From CAWCAW01 sp963793645 (GTDB lineage: Bacteria; Actinomycetota; Acidimicrobiia; Acidimicrobiales; UBA8190): a stretch of 64,000 nucleotides of DNA. Of the stretch, positions 35,030-44,387 are shown piece by piece. A program made the translations under genes and the position numbers. Under the pieces are notes generated by a model, which was given only the letters and a program-made list of their open reading frames with translations, was not told the origin of the DNA and did no database searches. The stretch is from the NCBI GenBank assembly GCA_963793645.1, contig CAWCAW010000004.1, positions 558,001 through 622,000 of the forward strand, read 5' to 3'. The first letter of the stretch is position 1. Each line of letters begins with the position of its first letter.

Positions 35030-35071
35030 CAAAGGAGTGGCCAATCGGCTATGTTGCCACTAATTCCTTTG
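35030..35071. promoter_or_regulatory. Interrupted inverted repeat in the divergent permease/dehydrogenase promoter
   Basis: CAAAGGA-GTGGC on the left and GCCAC-TAAT-TCCTTTG on the right form a two-part inverted repeat centred in the 164-base gap between permease and dehydrogenase. It is AT-rich compared with the surroundings. Such a site fits an Lrp/AsnC-type or other amine-responsive regulator; the Lrp gene lies 4.3 kb away in the same locus. Confidence 0.5.
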
Positions 35072-35131
35072 TGCTAGCGGGCCATTTGGCTCCGAAAGGC
35101 ACGATCTCGGGCAAGCGGAGGAGAGGCTCCC

Positions 35132-36571
35132 GTGACCACGGTTGCCAGTACCGATATAACGCTCCAGAACTTCGTCGGGGGTGCATTTCAGGCCGGTCAC
35201 GGCACGCGGCATACGATCGTCGACCCGGCCACCGGCGCACCGATTGCCGAGGTGACGGGAGCCGGCCCGAAGGACATCGACGATGCCGTGGCGGCGGCAC
35301 GAGGGGCCTTCGACGGCTGGGCCCGCTCCACCCCCGGCGATCGCAGTGCCGCGCTCTTGGCCATGGCGCAGGCCATAGAGGACAACGCCCAGATGTTCAG
35401 TGCTCTCGAGTCCCTCAACGTGGGCAAGCCCATCAGCGCCATGGAAGAGGAGATCTCCTTCGCCGTTGACAATCTTCGGTTCTTCGCAGGCGGCGCCCGG
35501 CTGCTTGACGGTCGAGCTGCCGGCGAGTACCTGAGCGGCTACACCTCGATGATCCGGCGCGATCCGGTGGGGGTGGTGGCCTCCATCACGCCGTGGAACT
35601 ACCCCCTGATGATGGCGGTGTGGAAGATCGGCCCGGCCTTGGCGGCCGGGTGCACCGTGGTGCTGAAACCCAGCGAGCTCACGCCCTTGTCGACATTGAA
35701 GTTCGCCGAACTGGTGGCACCGATACTGCCCTCCGGCGTGCTCAACGTCGTCACGGGGGCTGGAGAGGTGGGGGCCGCCCTCGTCGAGCACGGCGACGTG
35801 GACATGGTGTCTTTGACAGGTTCTGTCCCCACGGGCAAAGCCATTGCCGAGGCGGCCAGCCGCACCCTCAAGCGCGTCCACCTCGAACTCGGCGGCAAGG
35901 CGCCCGTCATCGTTTTCGACGATGCCGATCTTGATGCCGTGGCCGAAGGAGTGAAGCTGGCCGGCTTCCTCAACGCCGGTCAGGACTGCACGGCGGCGTC
36001 TCGCGTCATCGCGGGGCCCAACGTCCATGACGACGTCGTCGACGCTCTGCGCGACGGGGCGCGGTCACTGGCCATGGGCGACCCGTCCGACGAAGGCACC
36101 GAGCTCGGCCCGCTGGTGTCCGAACGACAACAGCACCGGGTGACCGCGTTCGTGGAACGAGCCACCGCCACCGGAGCGACGGTCGCCACGGGTGGTCGAC
36201 GCGGTGAAGGTCCGGGCTGGTTCTACGAGCCTTCGGTCCTCTTCGGCGTCGGACAAGACGACGAGATAGTCCAGCAAGAGGTGTTCGGGCCGGTGGTCAC
36301 GGTGCAGCGCATGACCAACGACGACGAGGCCATCGCCATGGCCAACGGCGTCGACTACGGGCTGGCCGCCAGCGTGTGGACCAAAGACGTGGGTCGAGCC
36401 ATGAAAGCGGCCGCCGAACTCCGTTTCGGGACGGTGTGGATCAACGACCACATCCCGCTGGTGTCGGAGATGCCTCATGGGGGGTTCAAGCAATCCGGTT
36501 ACGGCAAGGACCTGTCCATGTACGCAATCGAGAGCTACACGGAAGCAAAACACGTGATGGTTAAGTGGTGA
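35132..36571 (+). CDS. Gamma-aminobutyraldehyde dehydrogenase-like aldehyde dehydrogenase
   Basis: 479 residues; GTG 35132 follows GGAGGAG. Catalytic residues: Asn in ITPWNYPLMM, Glu in VHLELGGKAP, Cys in NAGQDCTAASR. The NAD fold motif SLTGSVPTGKAI and C-terminal QSGYGKDLSMYAIESYTEAKHVMVK are as in the PatD/PuuC group that oxidises 4-aminobutanal to GABA. It is followed after 4 bases by a class III aminotransferase, an oxidation-transamination pair of putrescine or related diamine breakdown. Confidence 0.9.
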   Translation: MTTVASTDITLQNFVGGAFQAGHGTRHTIVDPATGAPIAEVTGAGPKDIDDAVAAARGAFDGWARSTPGDRSAALLAMAQAIEDNAQMFSALESLNVGKPISAMEEEISFAVDNLRFFAGGARLLDGRAAGEYLSGYTSMIRRDPVGVVASITPWNYPLMMAVWKIGPALAAGCTVVLKPSELTPLSTLKFAELVAPILPSGVLNVVTGAGEVGAALVEHGDVDMVSLTGSVPTGKAIAEAASRTLKRVHLELGGKAPVIVFDDADLDAVAEGVKLAGFLNAGQDCTAASRVIAGPNVHDDVVDALRDGARSLAMGDPSDEGTELGPLVSERQQHRVTAFVERATATGATVATGGRRGEGPGWFYEPSVLFGVGQDDEIVQQEVFGPVVTVQRMTNDDEAIAMANGVDYGLAASVWTKDVGRAMKAAAELRFGTVWINDHIPLVSEMPHGGFKQSGYGKDLSMYAIESYTEAKHVMVKW

Positions 36572-36575
36572 TTCG

Positions 36576-38003
36576 ATGGACAACACGACGAGTGAAATGA
36601 CGATAGAGATGACCAGCGAGACGACGACCGAAAACCAAATCGACGATGAACGGGTAACGGCCCGGGCCAAGGAAGTGTTCGCCACCGAGCACGCCCGGCT
36701 TATGGATCGCACGCCGCGGTCACACGAGCTTTTCGAGCGGGCGCGACACACGATGCCCCTGGGTGTGGCCTCGTCCTTCCAAGCGGCTGACCCGTATCCG
36801 ATTTACCTGTCCCACGGCAAGGGGGCCGAGGTGTGGGACGTCGACGGGGCGCGTTATGTCGACTTCCACAACGGCTTCGGCTCGATGGCCGTCGGCCATG
36901 CCCATCCCGCCGTGGCCACCGCCATCGAACGCGCCGCGCACAGCGGCACCCACTTCGCGGTGACCACCGAACTCACCGTCTTGTTGGCCGAGGAGCTGTG
37001 CCGGCGGTTCCGCTTGGATCGCGTGCGCATGACCAACTCCGGCACCGAAGCAACCATGGATGCCATTCGCGTGGCGCGGGGAGTGACCGCAAGAGACGTC
37101 ATCTGCAAGATCGAGGGCTCGTACCACGGGCACCACGACGCCGTGATGTTCTCGGTGACTCCCAGCCTCACCGAGCTCGAGGGCGACGGCGGCGGCACCG
37201 GTAGCCAACCGCCGGCTTCAAAAGGCATTCCAGCCGGCATGGCAGCGTGGACGGTGGCGGTCCCCTTCAACGATCTCGACGCCATCGAGCGCCTCTTTTC
37301 GGACCGGGCCGACGAGATCGCCTGCTTCATCTTGGAGCCCGTGATGATGAACATCGGCATCGTCCTGCCTCGGCCGGGCTACCTCGAAGGCGTGCGGGAA
37401 CTCTGTACGCGCTATGGCGTCGTGCTCATCTTCGATGAGGTGAAGTGTGGGGCCACCATCGCGGCGGGCGGTGCCATCGAACGCTTCGGTGTGCAGCCCG
37501 ACCTGGCGTGCTTCGCAAAGTCCATCGCCGGTGGGGCGCCCGCGGGCGCCTTTGGAGGAAAGGCCGAGCTCATGGACGAGATCGGCAACGGCATCGCCCA
37601 GCAAGGAACGTTCAACGGCAACCCGCTGGCGGCGGCCGCCGCGTTGGCGGCGTTGACCGAAGTCCTGACCCCCGATGCCTATGAGCACTTCAAGCATCTC
37701 GGGAATCGTCTGGCCGAAGGTTGCCAGAAGGCGATCACCGAATCCGGGATCGGTGCCCATGTCATCGACCTCGGGTGCAAGGGGTGCGTCTCGTATCGGC
37801 GCCAGCCGTTGGTTGACTACCGAAGCTTCCTCGAGACCAACGCAGACCTGTTCGACGCTTCGTGGGCATGGTTGGTGAATCGAGGCATCTTCATGACGCC
37901 GGGCAACGAAGAGCAGTGGACCCTGTCGGTGCAGCACGATGACGGGCACATCGACCAATTCACCGAGGTGTTCGCCGATTTCTGTTCGACCGTGACGGGA
38001 TGA
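36576..38003 (+). CDS. PLP-dependent class III aminotransferase (glutamate-1-semialdehyde aminomutase-like)
   Basis: 475 residues. GSGTEATMDAIRVARG-type (here NSGTEATMDAIRVARG) binds PLP phosphate, SYHGHHD is conserved, LIFDEVKCG holds the ring Asp, and the Schiff-base Lys is in CFAKSIAGGAPAGAFGG. The family includes GSA aminomutase and omega-aminotransferases; next to an aminobutyraldehyde dehydrogenase an amine or GABA substrate is more likely than haem synthesis. The N-terminus (MDNTTSEMTIEMTSETTTEN) is a Thr/Glu-rich disordered run. Its end converges on the FAD oxidase gene. Confidence 0.88.
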   Translation: MDNTTSEMTIEMTSETTTENQIDDERVTARAKEVFATEHARLMDRTPRSHELFERARHTMPLGVASSFQAADPYPIYLSHGKGAEVWDVDGARYVDFHNGFGSMAVGHAHPAVATAIERAAHSGTHFAVTTELTVLLAEELCRRFRLDRVRMTNSGTEATMDAIRVARGVTARDVICKIEGSYHGHHDAVMFSVTPSLTELEGDGGGTGSQPPASKGIPAGMAAWTVAVPFNDLDAIERLFSDRADEIACFILEPVMMNIGIVLPRPGYLEGVRELCTRYGVVLIFDEVKCGATIAAGGAIERFGVQPDLACFAKSIAGGAPAGAFGGKAELMDEIGNGIAQQGTFNGNPLAAAAALAALTEVLTPDAYEHFKHLGNRLAEGCQKAITESGIGAHVIDLGCKGCVSYRRQPLVDYRSFLETNADLFDASWAWLVNRGIFMTPGNEEQWTLSVQHDDGHIDQFTEVFADFCSTVTG

Positions 38004-38032
38004 ACGGGAGGACACCGGTCACCTCCCAACTG

Positions 38033-39361
38033 TCACCGACCCCAGATGTCGCGGGCTCGGTACCACCACCCGGCAGCCGGAAGAAGCCACGGCCTGCGGG
38101 CCGGCGCCGGCACCTTCGACCAGCGCTGCTCGGCAAAGACCGGAAGCTCGTCGTCTCCGCACAGCCATCGTCCTACCCGTCGGCCGAAGTGCGTAGACAT
38201 GGCCACCCCGGTGCCGCAATAGCCCATGGCGTAGACAACCCCGCTGGCGTCGTGGCGGCCCACATGGGGCAGCCGATCGACGGTCAGGGCCACTTGGCCA
38301 CCCCAGGCGCGGTCGATGCGCACATGGCGCAGCTGAGGATGCACGCGCACCATGGCGGAGTAGAGGCGGTCGCGAGCTTGTTCGACCGTCGTTGCTGCAA
38401 ACGACGTCCGACCTCCAAACAGGACACGGGTGGAGTCGGGCGACAGCCTCCAGTAGTTAAGGAAATTCCTGGTGTCGAAGAACAGCCGACCGTGGGGGCT
38501 CACCGACGCCGCCAGCGAGGCGTCGATTGGTTCGGTGGCGATGATGAAACTCCCCACTCCCAGTATGCGTTGGCCCAGCCATGGGACCAGGCGCTGGTCG
38601 GTGGTCCCGTTGGTGGCCACCACCACCTCCTGAGCGTGTATGGCACCCGACGAGGTGGCCACTACGAAGCCGGCGCCGTCGCGCTCGATGGCGAGCGCCG
38701 CCTGCGACGCGTGCACTTCGGCGCCCGCCGCCATGGTGGCTTCGGCCAGCCCGGCGGCCAGCCGGCCCGGATGGACAGCGGCGCTGCGCGTGACGAGCAA
38801 GCCGGCCTCGAATCGGTCCGACCCGATCTCGGCGCCCAGATCAGAACCGGACAAATAGCAGGCCTCCTCGCCCACCGAGCGATAGGCGGCCTCCTCGTGG
38901 CGCAATGCGGCATGCTGGGCGCGGTGGTGGGCGAGCTCGACGTGACCGGTGCGTTGCCAACCACAGGAGATCCCGAGGTCCCCGATCATGGTGGACAGCT
39001 CCTCGAAGGCCGTTACGGTTTCGTCCCACATGCGACGACCCGACGCAAGGGCCAGCAACGAACCAAGATCATGCTTGGCGCCGGGATGGACCATGCCGCC
39101 GTTGCGGCTGCTGGCGGCGCCGGCCACCGGCCCCTCGTCGAGGACCACCACATGACGGCCCCGACGCGACAGCTCGAGAGCCGCCCCCAGACCCGTGTAC
39201 CCGGCGCCGACGACGACGACATCGGCTTGGCGGGGCAGTGCGGAGGTCGAGCCGGCGGGCATGACGACCCCGTCGGACCAGTACGGGGCCGAAACATATG
39301 TCGGCGTCAGCGGGGTTACGTCCGTGGGACACCCGACCGGCGGCGACGAGGCGGGCGGCAC
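38033..39361 (-). CDS. FAD-dependent amine/amino-acid oxidoreductase (DadA/PuuB-like)
   Basis: About 442 residues from GTG 39361; the frame stays open to 39421, but that would run into the divergent Lrp start. DVVVVGAGYTGLGAALELSR is the FAD dinucleotide motif, SSRNGGMVHPGAKHD the adjacent conserved loop, and GYCGTGVAMSTHFGRRVG closes the FAD site. The family includes gamma-glutamylputrescine oxidase and D-amino-acid dehydrogenase. With the dehydrogenase and transaminases around it, oxidative deamination of an amine is the natural proposal. Confidence 0.85.
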   Translation of the reverse strand: MPPASSPPVGCPTDVTPLTPTYVSAPYWSDGVVMPAGSTSALPRQADVVVVGAGYTGLGAALELSRRGRHVVVLDEGPVAGAASSRNGGMVHPGAKHDLGSLLALASGRRMWDETVTAFEELSTMIGDLGISCGWQRTGHVELAHHRAQHAALRHEEAAYRSVGEEACYLSGSDLGAEIGSDRFEAGLLVTRSAAVHPGRLAAGLAEATMAAGAEVHASQAALAIERDGAGFVVATSSGAIHAQEVVVATNGTTDQRLVPWLGQRILGVGSFIIATEPIDASLAASVSPHGRLFFDTRNFLNYWRLSPDSTRVLFGGRTSFAATTVEQARDRLYSAMVRVHPQLRHVRIDRAWGGQVALTVDRLPHVGRHDASGVVYAMGYCGTGVAMSTHFGRRVGRWLCGDDELPVFAEQRWSKVPAPARRPWLLPAAGWWYRARDIWGR

Positions 39362-39411
39362 ATGACGACAAGGTTGGCACCGAGGCGCCCTACGAACAAG
39401 GACGCCGCGCC

Positions 39412-39876
39412 ATGACGCCACCAGAGGCCATCGTCCTGGACGACATCGACAAGCGCATCATCGAGCAACTGCAACAAGACGGGCGCCGTCCCTATACGCA
39501 AATGGCGCCGGCGGTGGGCTTGTCCGAGGCGGCCGTCCGCCAGCGCGTGCAACGCCTCATCGACGCCGGTGTCATGCAGATCGTGGCGGTGACCGATCCC
39601 CGCGTCATGGGCTACTCCCGGCAGGCCATGATCGGGATCAAGGTCACCGGCGACACCAGAACGGTGGCCGACCGGCTGTCCGCTCTCCCCGAGGTGGAGT
39701 ACGTGGTGCTCACGGCGGGGAGCCACGACATCCTCGTGGAAGTGGTCGTTGAGGACGACGAGCATCTCATCGAAGTCCTCAACGGCAAGATCCGTACCAT
39801 CGAAGGCGTCCGGGAGACCGAGGCCTACCTCTATCTGCGCATCCACAAAGAGACGTACCAGTGGGGGGCACGATGA
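39412..39876 (+). CDS. Lrp/AsnC-family transcriptional regulator
   Basis: 154 residues from ATG 39412. An N-terminal HTH (LDDIDKRIIEQLQQDGRRPY, then VGLSEAAVRQRVQRLIDAGV) is followed by a ligand-binding RAM domain (GVRETEAYLYLRIHKETYQW at the end). It is divergent from the FAD oxidase with a 50-base gap and overlaps the next aminotransferase by ATGA. It is the likely regulator of this amine locus. Confidence 0.92.
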   Translation: MTPPEAIVLDDIDKRIIEQLQQDGRRPYTQMAPAVGLSEAAVRQRVQRLIDAGVMQIVAVTDPRVMGYSRQAMIGIKVTGDTRTVADRLSALPEVEYVVLTAGSHDILVEVVVEDDEHLIEVLNGKIRTIEGVRETEAYLYLRIHKETYQWGAR

Positions 39877-41299
39877 GTGCGCCCCGAGACGAGGCCAGCC
39901 CCGAGGACCAGGTTGCCGCCTGGCAGAAAGCAGCCAAGGCACACCTGTGGATGCACTTCAGTCGCCTCGGTGCCTACCGCGACAAGGAGATTCCCATCTT
40001 CACCCGCGGCGAGGGCGTGCGACTGTTCGACCAACACGGTCGCTCGTACCTCGACGCGCTGGCGAGCCTCTTTGTGGTGCAGGTCGGCCACGGGCGCGCC
40101 GAGCTGGCCGAGGCGGCGCGCCAACAGGGCGAGAAGCTCGCCTACTACCCGATCTGGTCGGCCGCCCATCCGTCGGCCATCGAGCTCGCCGAGCGGCTGG
40201 CCACGCTGGCGCCGGGCGATTTGAACCGCGTCTTTTTCACCACCGGTGGGTCCGAAGCAGTGGAATCGGCATGGAAGCTGGCCCGGGCGTACTTCCAAGC
40301 CATCGGTCAACCGCAACGGACCAAGGTGGTGGCGCGCCACCTCGCCTATCACGGCACCACCATGGGGGCTCTGGCCCTCACCGGGGTACCGGTCATAAAG
40401 AGCCAGTTCGAACCGCTCGTACCGGGAGCCGTGCATGTCGCCAACACCAACCGGTACCGGTCGGCATTCAGCGCGGAGATCACCGCCGACGACGAGCGCT
40501 TCGCCGACGCCTGCGCGCAGGCTATCGAGGACGCCATCATCGCCGAGGGGCCCGACACCGTGGCGGCGGTGTTCTTGGAACCGCTGCAGAACACCGGAGG
40601 GTGCTTCGCGCCGCCGCCGGGCTACTTCGCCCGGGTGCGCCAGATCTGCGATCGCTACGGCGTGTTGCTGGTCTCCGATGAGGTGATCTGCGCGTTCGGA
40701 CGGCTGGGAACCTGGTTCGGTGCGCAGCGCTATGGGTACCAGCCCGACATGATCACCTTCGCCAAAGGGGTGACGTCGGGGTACGCCCCCTTGGGTGGGG
40801 TCATCTGCCGGGAGTTCCTGGCCGAACCGTTTCTGGTCGGCGATGCCAGCTTCGCCCACGGCATCACCTTTGGAGGCCACCCGGTGTCGTGCGCGGTGGC
40901 TCTGGCCAACCTCGACGTTCTCGACAGGGAGGGGCTCGTCGACCACGTCGCCTCCCACAGCGCCGCGTTGGCGGAACGTCTCGGCGCATTGAAGGAGCTG
41001 GGCATCGTGGGCGACGTCCGCGGTGACGGGTATTTCTGGGCCATCGAGTTGCTCAAGGACCCGTCCGACCCCACGGTGTGCTTCACCCCCGCCGAACGTT
41101 CCGCACTTATCAGAGGCCATGTCGCACCGGGATTGCTCGAGGCCGGGCTCATCTGCCGGGCCGACGACCGCGTCGACCCGGTCGTGGATTTGCACCCGTC
41201 TTGTCATGCGGCGCCAGCGAATTCGACGAGATCGAGGCCATCGTGCGGTCCGTCCTCGGGCGCGCCCAGCGCTGGCTCGAGGCCGGTGCGGCCGTCTAG
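39873..41299 (+). CDS. Class III aminotransferase (omega-amino acid/putrescine type), frame break near 41188
   Basis: Starts at ATG 39873, overlapping the Lrp stop. FFTTGGSEAVESAWKLARAY and RHLAYHGTTMGALALTG flank the PLP site, LLVSDEVICAFGRLG carries the Asp, and the catalytic Lys is in MITFAKGVTSGYAPLGG. The WMHFSRLG opening is typical of omega-amine:pyruvate transaminases. After DPVV the written frame turns to nonsense up to 41336, while the next frame gives FAPVLSCGASEFDEIEAIVRSVLG, the expected family ending, to 41299. One missing base near 41186-41190 accounts for it. Repaired length is about 475. Confidence 0.85.
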
Positions 41300-41325
41300 G
41301 GTGATGCCTCCCCCACGGAGACAAC

Positions 41326-41790
41326 ATGCCCCATGACGACGTCGAAGCCATCCGACAGCTGAAGTACGCCTACTTCCGGCTCCTCGACACCAAAGAGTTC
41401 ACCGAACTCGGGCAACTCCTCACCGAGGACGCCACGTCGTCGTTCCAATCGGGCCGGCTGTCGCATGACGGCCGGGCCGCCATCGTGACGTTCTTGGAGA
41501 CGAGCCTCGGACATAGTGGCATCGTGACCATGCACACCGGCCACCACCCCGAGATCACGCTGACCAACGACACGACGGCCACCGGCACCTGGTATCTCGA
41601 GGACCGTGTCTTCGTCCCGGCGCACGACTTTCGGCTGCTCGGCACGGGCATCTACCACGACGACTACGTCAAGGTGGGAGACGCCTGGAAAATCAAGCAC
41701 ACCGGCTACGACCGCATCTTCGAGGCGCGTTCGTCGTTTGCCAGCGGCGCTGTGCTCGAATTCTCGAGCCGGTGGGACACCAAAGAATAA
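41326..41790 (+). CDS. SnoaL-like (nuclear transport factor 2 fold) protein
   Basis: 154 residues. DVEAIRQLKYAYFRLLDTKE followed by LGQLLTEDATSSFQ, and later YHDDYVKVGDAWKIKHTGYD, is the alpha+beta cone fold of SnoaL/NTF2-like proteins. Many are polyketide cyclases, dehydratases or isomerases; conserved Asp/His around THTGHHPE could line the pocket. Substrate unknown. It starts 26 bases after the aminotransferase. Confidence 0.82.
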   Translation: MPHDDVEAIRQLKYAYFRLLDTKEFTELGQLLTEDATSSFQSGRLSHDGRAAIVTFLETSLGHSGIVTMHTGHHPEITLTNDTTATGTWYLEDRVFVPAHDFRLLGTGIYHDDYVKVGDAWKIKHTGYDRIFEARSSFASGAVLEFSSRWDTKE

Positions 41791-41796
41791 AGCCCG

Positions 41797-42759
41797 CTAC
41801 GGCACCAGCACGACTTTGCCCGTGTGCGACCGGTCGAGCAACGCGGCCATGACGGCAGCGGCATCGGCCAATGGCCTCTCTTGCGGCGCGGTGGGATGGA
41901 GCCGCCCTTGGTCCACGAGCGCGACCAGTTCGTCGAGAACCTCCCGGTTCCCGCCGGGGCTGCCCATGGCCCACGCCCCCCAGTCGACACCGACCACGGT
42001 GCGGTTGCGCAGAAGCACCTGGTTGAGCGGCACCGAGGCGATGGGCCCCGAAGCGAACCCGATGACGCACAGGCGGCCGAACTCCTTGGTGGCGCGCAGG
42101 GCCGGCTCGCTATGGCGACCTCCCACGGGGTCGATGACCACGTCGACGCCGCCATCTGAGAGCTCACGGGCCCGAGTCTTGAGGTCCTCGTCCTCATAGG
42201 CGATGGTGAACTGCGCCCCCATGGCGGTCGCCGCCGCGCACTTGGGCTGACTCGATGCGGCGGCAATGACGCGAGCCCCCAGACACCGAGCCACGTCGAT
42301 GGCGGCCAGGCCGATACCGCCGCCGGCACCGAGGACGAGCACCCAGTCGCCGCCCACCACCGACGTACGTCGAGTCATGGCGAACCAGGCCGTGGAGTAA
42401 CTCTGGATGAAAGCCGCCGCTTGGCCGAAGCTCAGGTGCTCGGGGATCTTCCTCACGGCCACGGCGGGAATGACGATCTGCTCGCAAAAGGCTCCGAAGC
42501 CCGTCATGGCCATGACCCGGTCTCCGACGCCGAGCTCGGTGACACCATCTCCCACGGCACCGACCACCCCGGCCATTTCTCCGCCGGGGATATAGGGAAC
42601 CGGCGGCTTCATCTGATAGCGGCCTTGGCAGATCAAGCCGTCGACGAAGTTCACCCCCGCGGCGCGCAGCTCCACCACCACTTGGCCGGGACCCGGACCG
42701 GGATCAGGGCGGTGCTCGACCCCCACAGAGTCAAGCGAACCGAGCTCATTGCACACCAC
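41797..42759 (-). CDS. NADPH:quinone oxidoreductase-like medium-chain dehydrogenase
   Basis: 320 residues, zinc-free MDR family. GVNFVDGLICQGRYQMKPPV and PGGEMAGVV are the catalytic-domain marks; GAGGGIGLAAIDVARCLGAR binds NADPH. The C-terminal TGKVVLVP is typical. The frame is limited upstream by a TAA; GTG 42759 is the first usable start and gives the usual (V)VCNELGSL beginning. It is divergent from the haloalkane dehalogenase. Confidence 0.9.
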   Translation of the reverse strand: MVCNELGSLDSVGVEHRPDPGPGPGQVVVELRAAGVNFVDGLICQGRYQMKPPVPYIPGGEMAGVVGAVGDGVTELGVGDRVMAMTGFGAFCEQIVIPAVAVRKIPEHLSFGQAAAFIQSYSTAWFAMTRRTSVVGGDWVLVLGAGGGIGLAAIDVARCLGARVIAAASSQPKCAAATAMGAQFTIAYEDEDLKTRARELSDGGVDVVIDPVGGRHSEPALRATKEFGRLCVIGFASGPIASVPLNQVLLRNRTVVGVDWGAWAMGSPGGNREVLDELVALVDQGRLHPTAPQERPLADAAAVMAALLDRSHTGKVVLVP

Positions 42760-42817
42760 GACGCGGACGCCTGCAGGTTAGTCACACCGCTGCCGACGGG
42801 AGCCGACCGGAGCCATC

Positions 42818-43759
42818 ATGAGTACCCTGGGCCCCATGGACGTGATGCGCACCCCCGACGAACGCTTCGCCGGGCTTCCCGGTTACGACTTCGAACCACA
42901 CTACGTCGAGGTGCCGGCGGGCGACTCGAGCGGCACATTGCGCGTGCACTATGTGGACGAAGGCTCACCGTCAGCCGCCGAGATCGTGATCCTGCTGCAC
43001 GGCGAGCCGTCGTGGTCGTATCTCTACCGCAAGATGGTGCCGGTGCTGGCCGACGCCGGGTTACGGGTGATCGCTCCCGACCTGATCGGTTTCGGCCGAT
43101 CCGACAAACCCGGTGCACGAAGCGACTACACCTACGAACGTCACGTGCAATGGATGCGCAGTGCGCTCTTCGACGCGTTGGGGCTGACGGACGTCACCGT
43201 GGTCGGACAGGACTGGGGAGGGCTCATCGGACTGCGGTTGGTGGCCGAGCACCCCGATCGGTTCCGGCGCGTGGTGGCCGCCAACACGGGTCTGCCCACC
43301 GGAGACACCGACATGGGCGAGGCATTTATGGCGTGGCAGAAATTCTCCCAAGAGGTCCCCGAGCTCCCGGTGGGGCGCATCGTGTCGAGCGGCTGCACCA
43401 CCCAGCTGGGCGATGACGTGGTGGCGGCCTATGACGCACCGTTCCCCGACGAGACCTACAAAGAGGGGGCCCGGCAGTTCCCGCTTCTGGTGCCGACCAA
43501 GCCCGACGACCCGGCCACCGCCGCCAACCGCCGGGCCTGGGAGGTTCTGAAGGAGTTCGACAAGCCATTCCTGTGTGCCTTCAGCGACAGCGACCCCATC
43601 ACAAAAGGCGCCGACCGACTGTTCCTCGAGTTCGTTCCCGGTGCCCAGGGCCGACAGCACCCCACCATCGAAGGCGGAGGCCATTTCCTCCAAGAGGACA
43701 GGCCCGAACCGCTGGCGTCCGCCGTCATCGACTTCGTGCGCTCGAATCCGGCCGGCTGA
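42818..43759 (+). CDS. Haloalkane dehalogenase
   Basis: 313 residues, alpha/beta hydrolase. The nucleophile Asp sits in VVGQDWGGLIGLRL and the oxyanion motif is LLHGEPSWSYLY. The catalytic acid is likely in AFSDSDPITKG, and the base His in EGGGHFLQEDRP. Trp next to the nucleophile is a halide-binding residue. This is the DhlA-like (HLD-I) pattern, hydrolysing haloalkanes to alcohols and halide; an epoxide hydrolase would have a different cap, but specificity must be tested. An inner ATG at 42836 is an alternative start. Confidence 0.88.
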   Translation: MSTLGPMDVMRTPDERFAGLPGYDFEPHYVEVPAGDSSGTLRVHYVDEGSPSAAEIVILLHGEPSWSYLYRKMVPVLADAGLRVIAPDLIGFGRSDKPGARSDYTYERHVQWMRSALFDALGLTDVTVVGQDWGGLIGLRLVAEHPDRFRRVVAANTGLPTGDTDMGEAFMAWQKFSQEVPELPVGRIVSSGCTTQLGDDVVAAYDAPFPDETYKEGARQFPLLVPTKPDDPATAANRRAWEVLKEFDKPFLCAFSDSDPITKGADRLFLEFVPGAQGRQHPTIEGGGHFLQEDRPEPLASAVIDFVRSNPAG

Positions 43760-43767
43760 AGCGCCCG

Positions 43768-43789
43768 CCGGGTCTTACGACGGACCCGG
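43768..43789. terminator. Hairpin between convergent dehalogenase and phosphatase genes
   Basis: CCGGGTC - TTACGACG - GACCCGG forms a 7-bp stem across the 3' ends of the two convergent genes, including the last codons of the minus-strand gene. It may end transcripts from both sides. Confidence 0.5.
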
Positions 43790-44377
43790 TGGAGCCACGG
43801 TGACGTTGTAGTGGTGCAGCACGGGTGTGTCTGTCCCCCATCCGATCCTGGTCACCGAAGCGGTCGAGAGGTACAGCCTCCAGACCACGTCGTCACCCAC
43901 GCCGAGCGCCCACGCCACGGCGGCCTTGATGGGTGAGACGTGGCTCACCACGACCACGTCCCCGGCATCGCTGCGGGCCCCCTCGCCATGGTGGGCGAAC
44001 AGCTCCTCACAGGCCCGACGGACGCGCGCCCCGACTTCGGCCAGTGATTCACCCCCAGCGGGCCGGTAGCCGGTGTCGGTCCGCCAGCGCTGCCATACCG
44101 CGGCGGGGACGGCGCGCAGCGCCTCACCCTCTTGGTCCCCGTAGTCCACCTCGATCCACCGCTCGTCGACCGAAACCGGCAGGCCACGTGCCAATACGGT
44201 GGCGGTGTGGCGCGCTCGCACCAAGGGACTCGTGATGACCGTGGTGATCTCACCCAACGCGCCGGCCACAGCGGCCACTTGGGCCCGGCCTCGGTCGGTC
44301 AGCGGTGAGTCGGACCGGCCGAGCAACACCCCAGCGGCATTGCCGGCCGCTTCGCCATGGCGCACGAGGACGAGCAC
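43775..44377 (-). CDS. Histidine phosphatase (phosphoglycerate mutase-like)
   Basis: 200 residues from GTG 44377. LVLVRHGEAAGN holds the phosphorylated His with the RHG signature, TSPLVRARHTA the second Arg, ERWIEVDYGDQEG the catalytic Glu region, and VVVVSHVSPIKAAV the second His. Third gene of a run NUDIX - Zn-ribbon - phosphatase. In mycobacteria the Zn-ribbon partner lies beside a phosphatase fused to RNase HI (Rv2229c-Rv2228c); here the RNase H part is missing. Substrate not defined. Confidence 0.9.
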   Translation of the reverse strand: MLVLVRHGEAAGNAAGVLLGRSDSPLTDRGRAQVAAVAGALGEITTVITSPLVRARHTATVLARGLPVSVDERWIEVDYGDQEGEALRAVPAAVWQRWRTDTGYRPAGGESLAEVGARVRRACEELFAHHGEGARSDAGDVVVVSHVSPIKAAVAWALGVGDDVVWRLYLSTASVTRIGWGTDTPVLHHYNVTVAPPGPS

Positions 44378-44387
44378 GGGACTCTCT

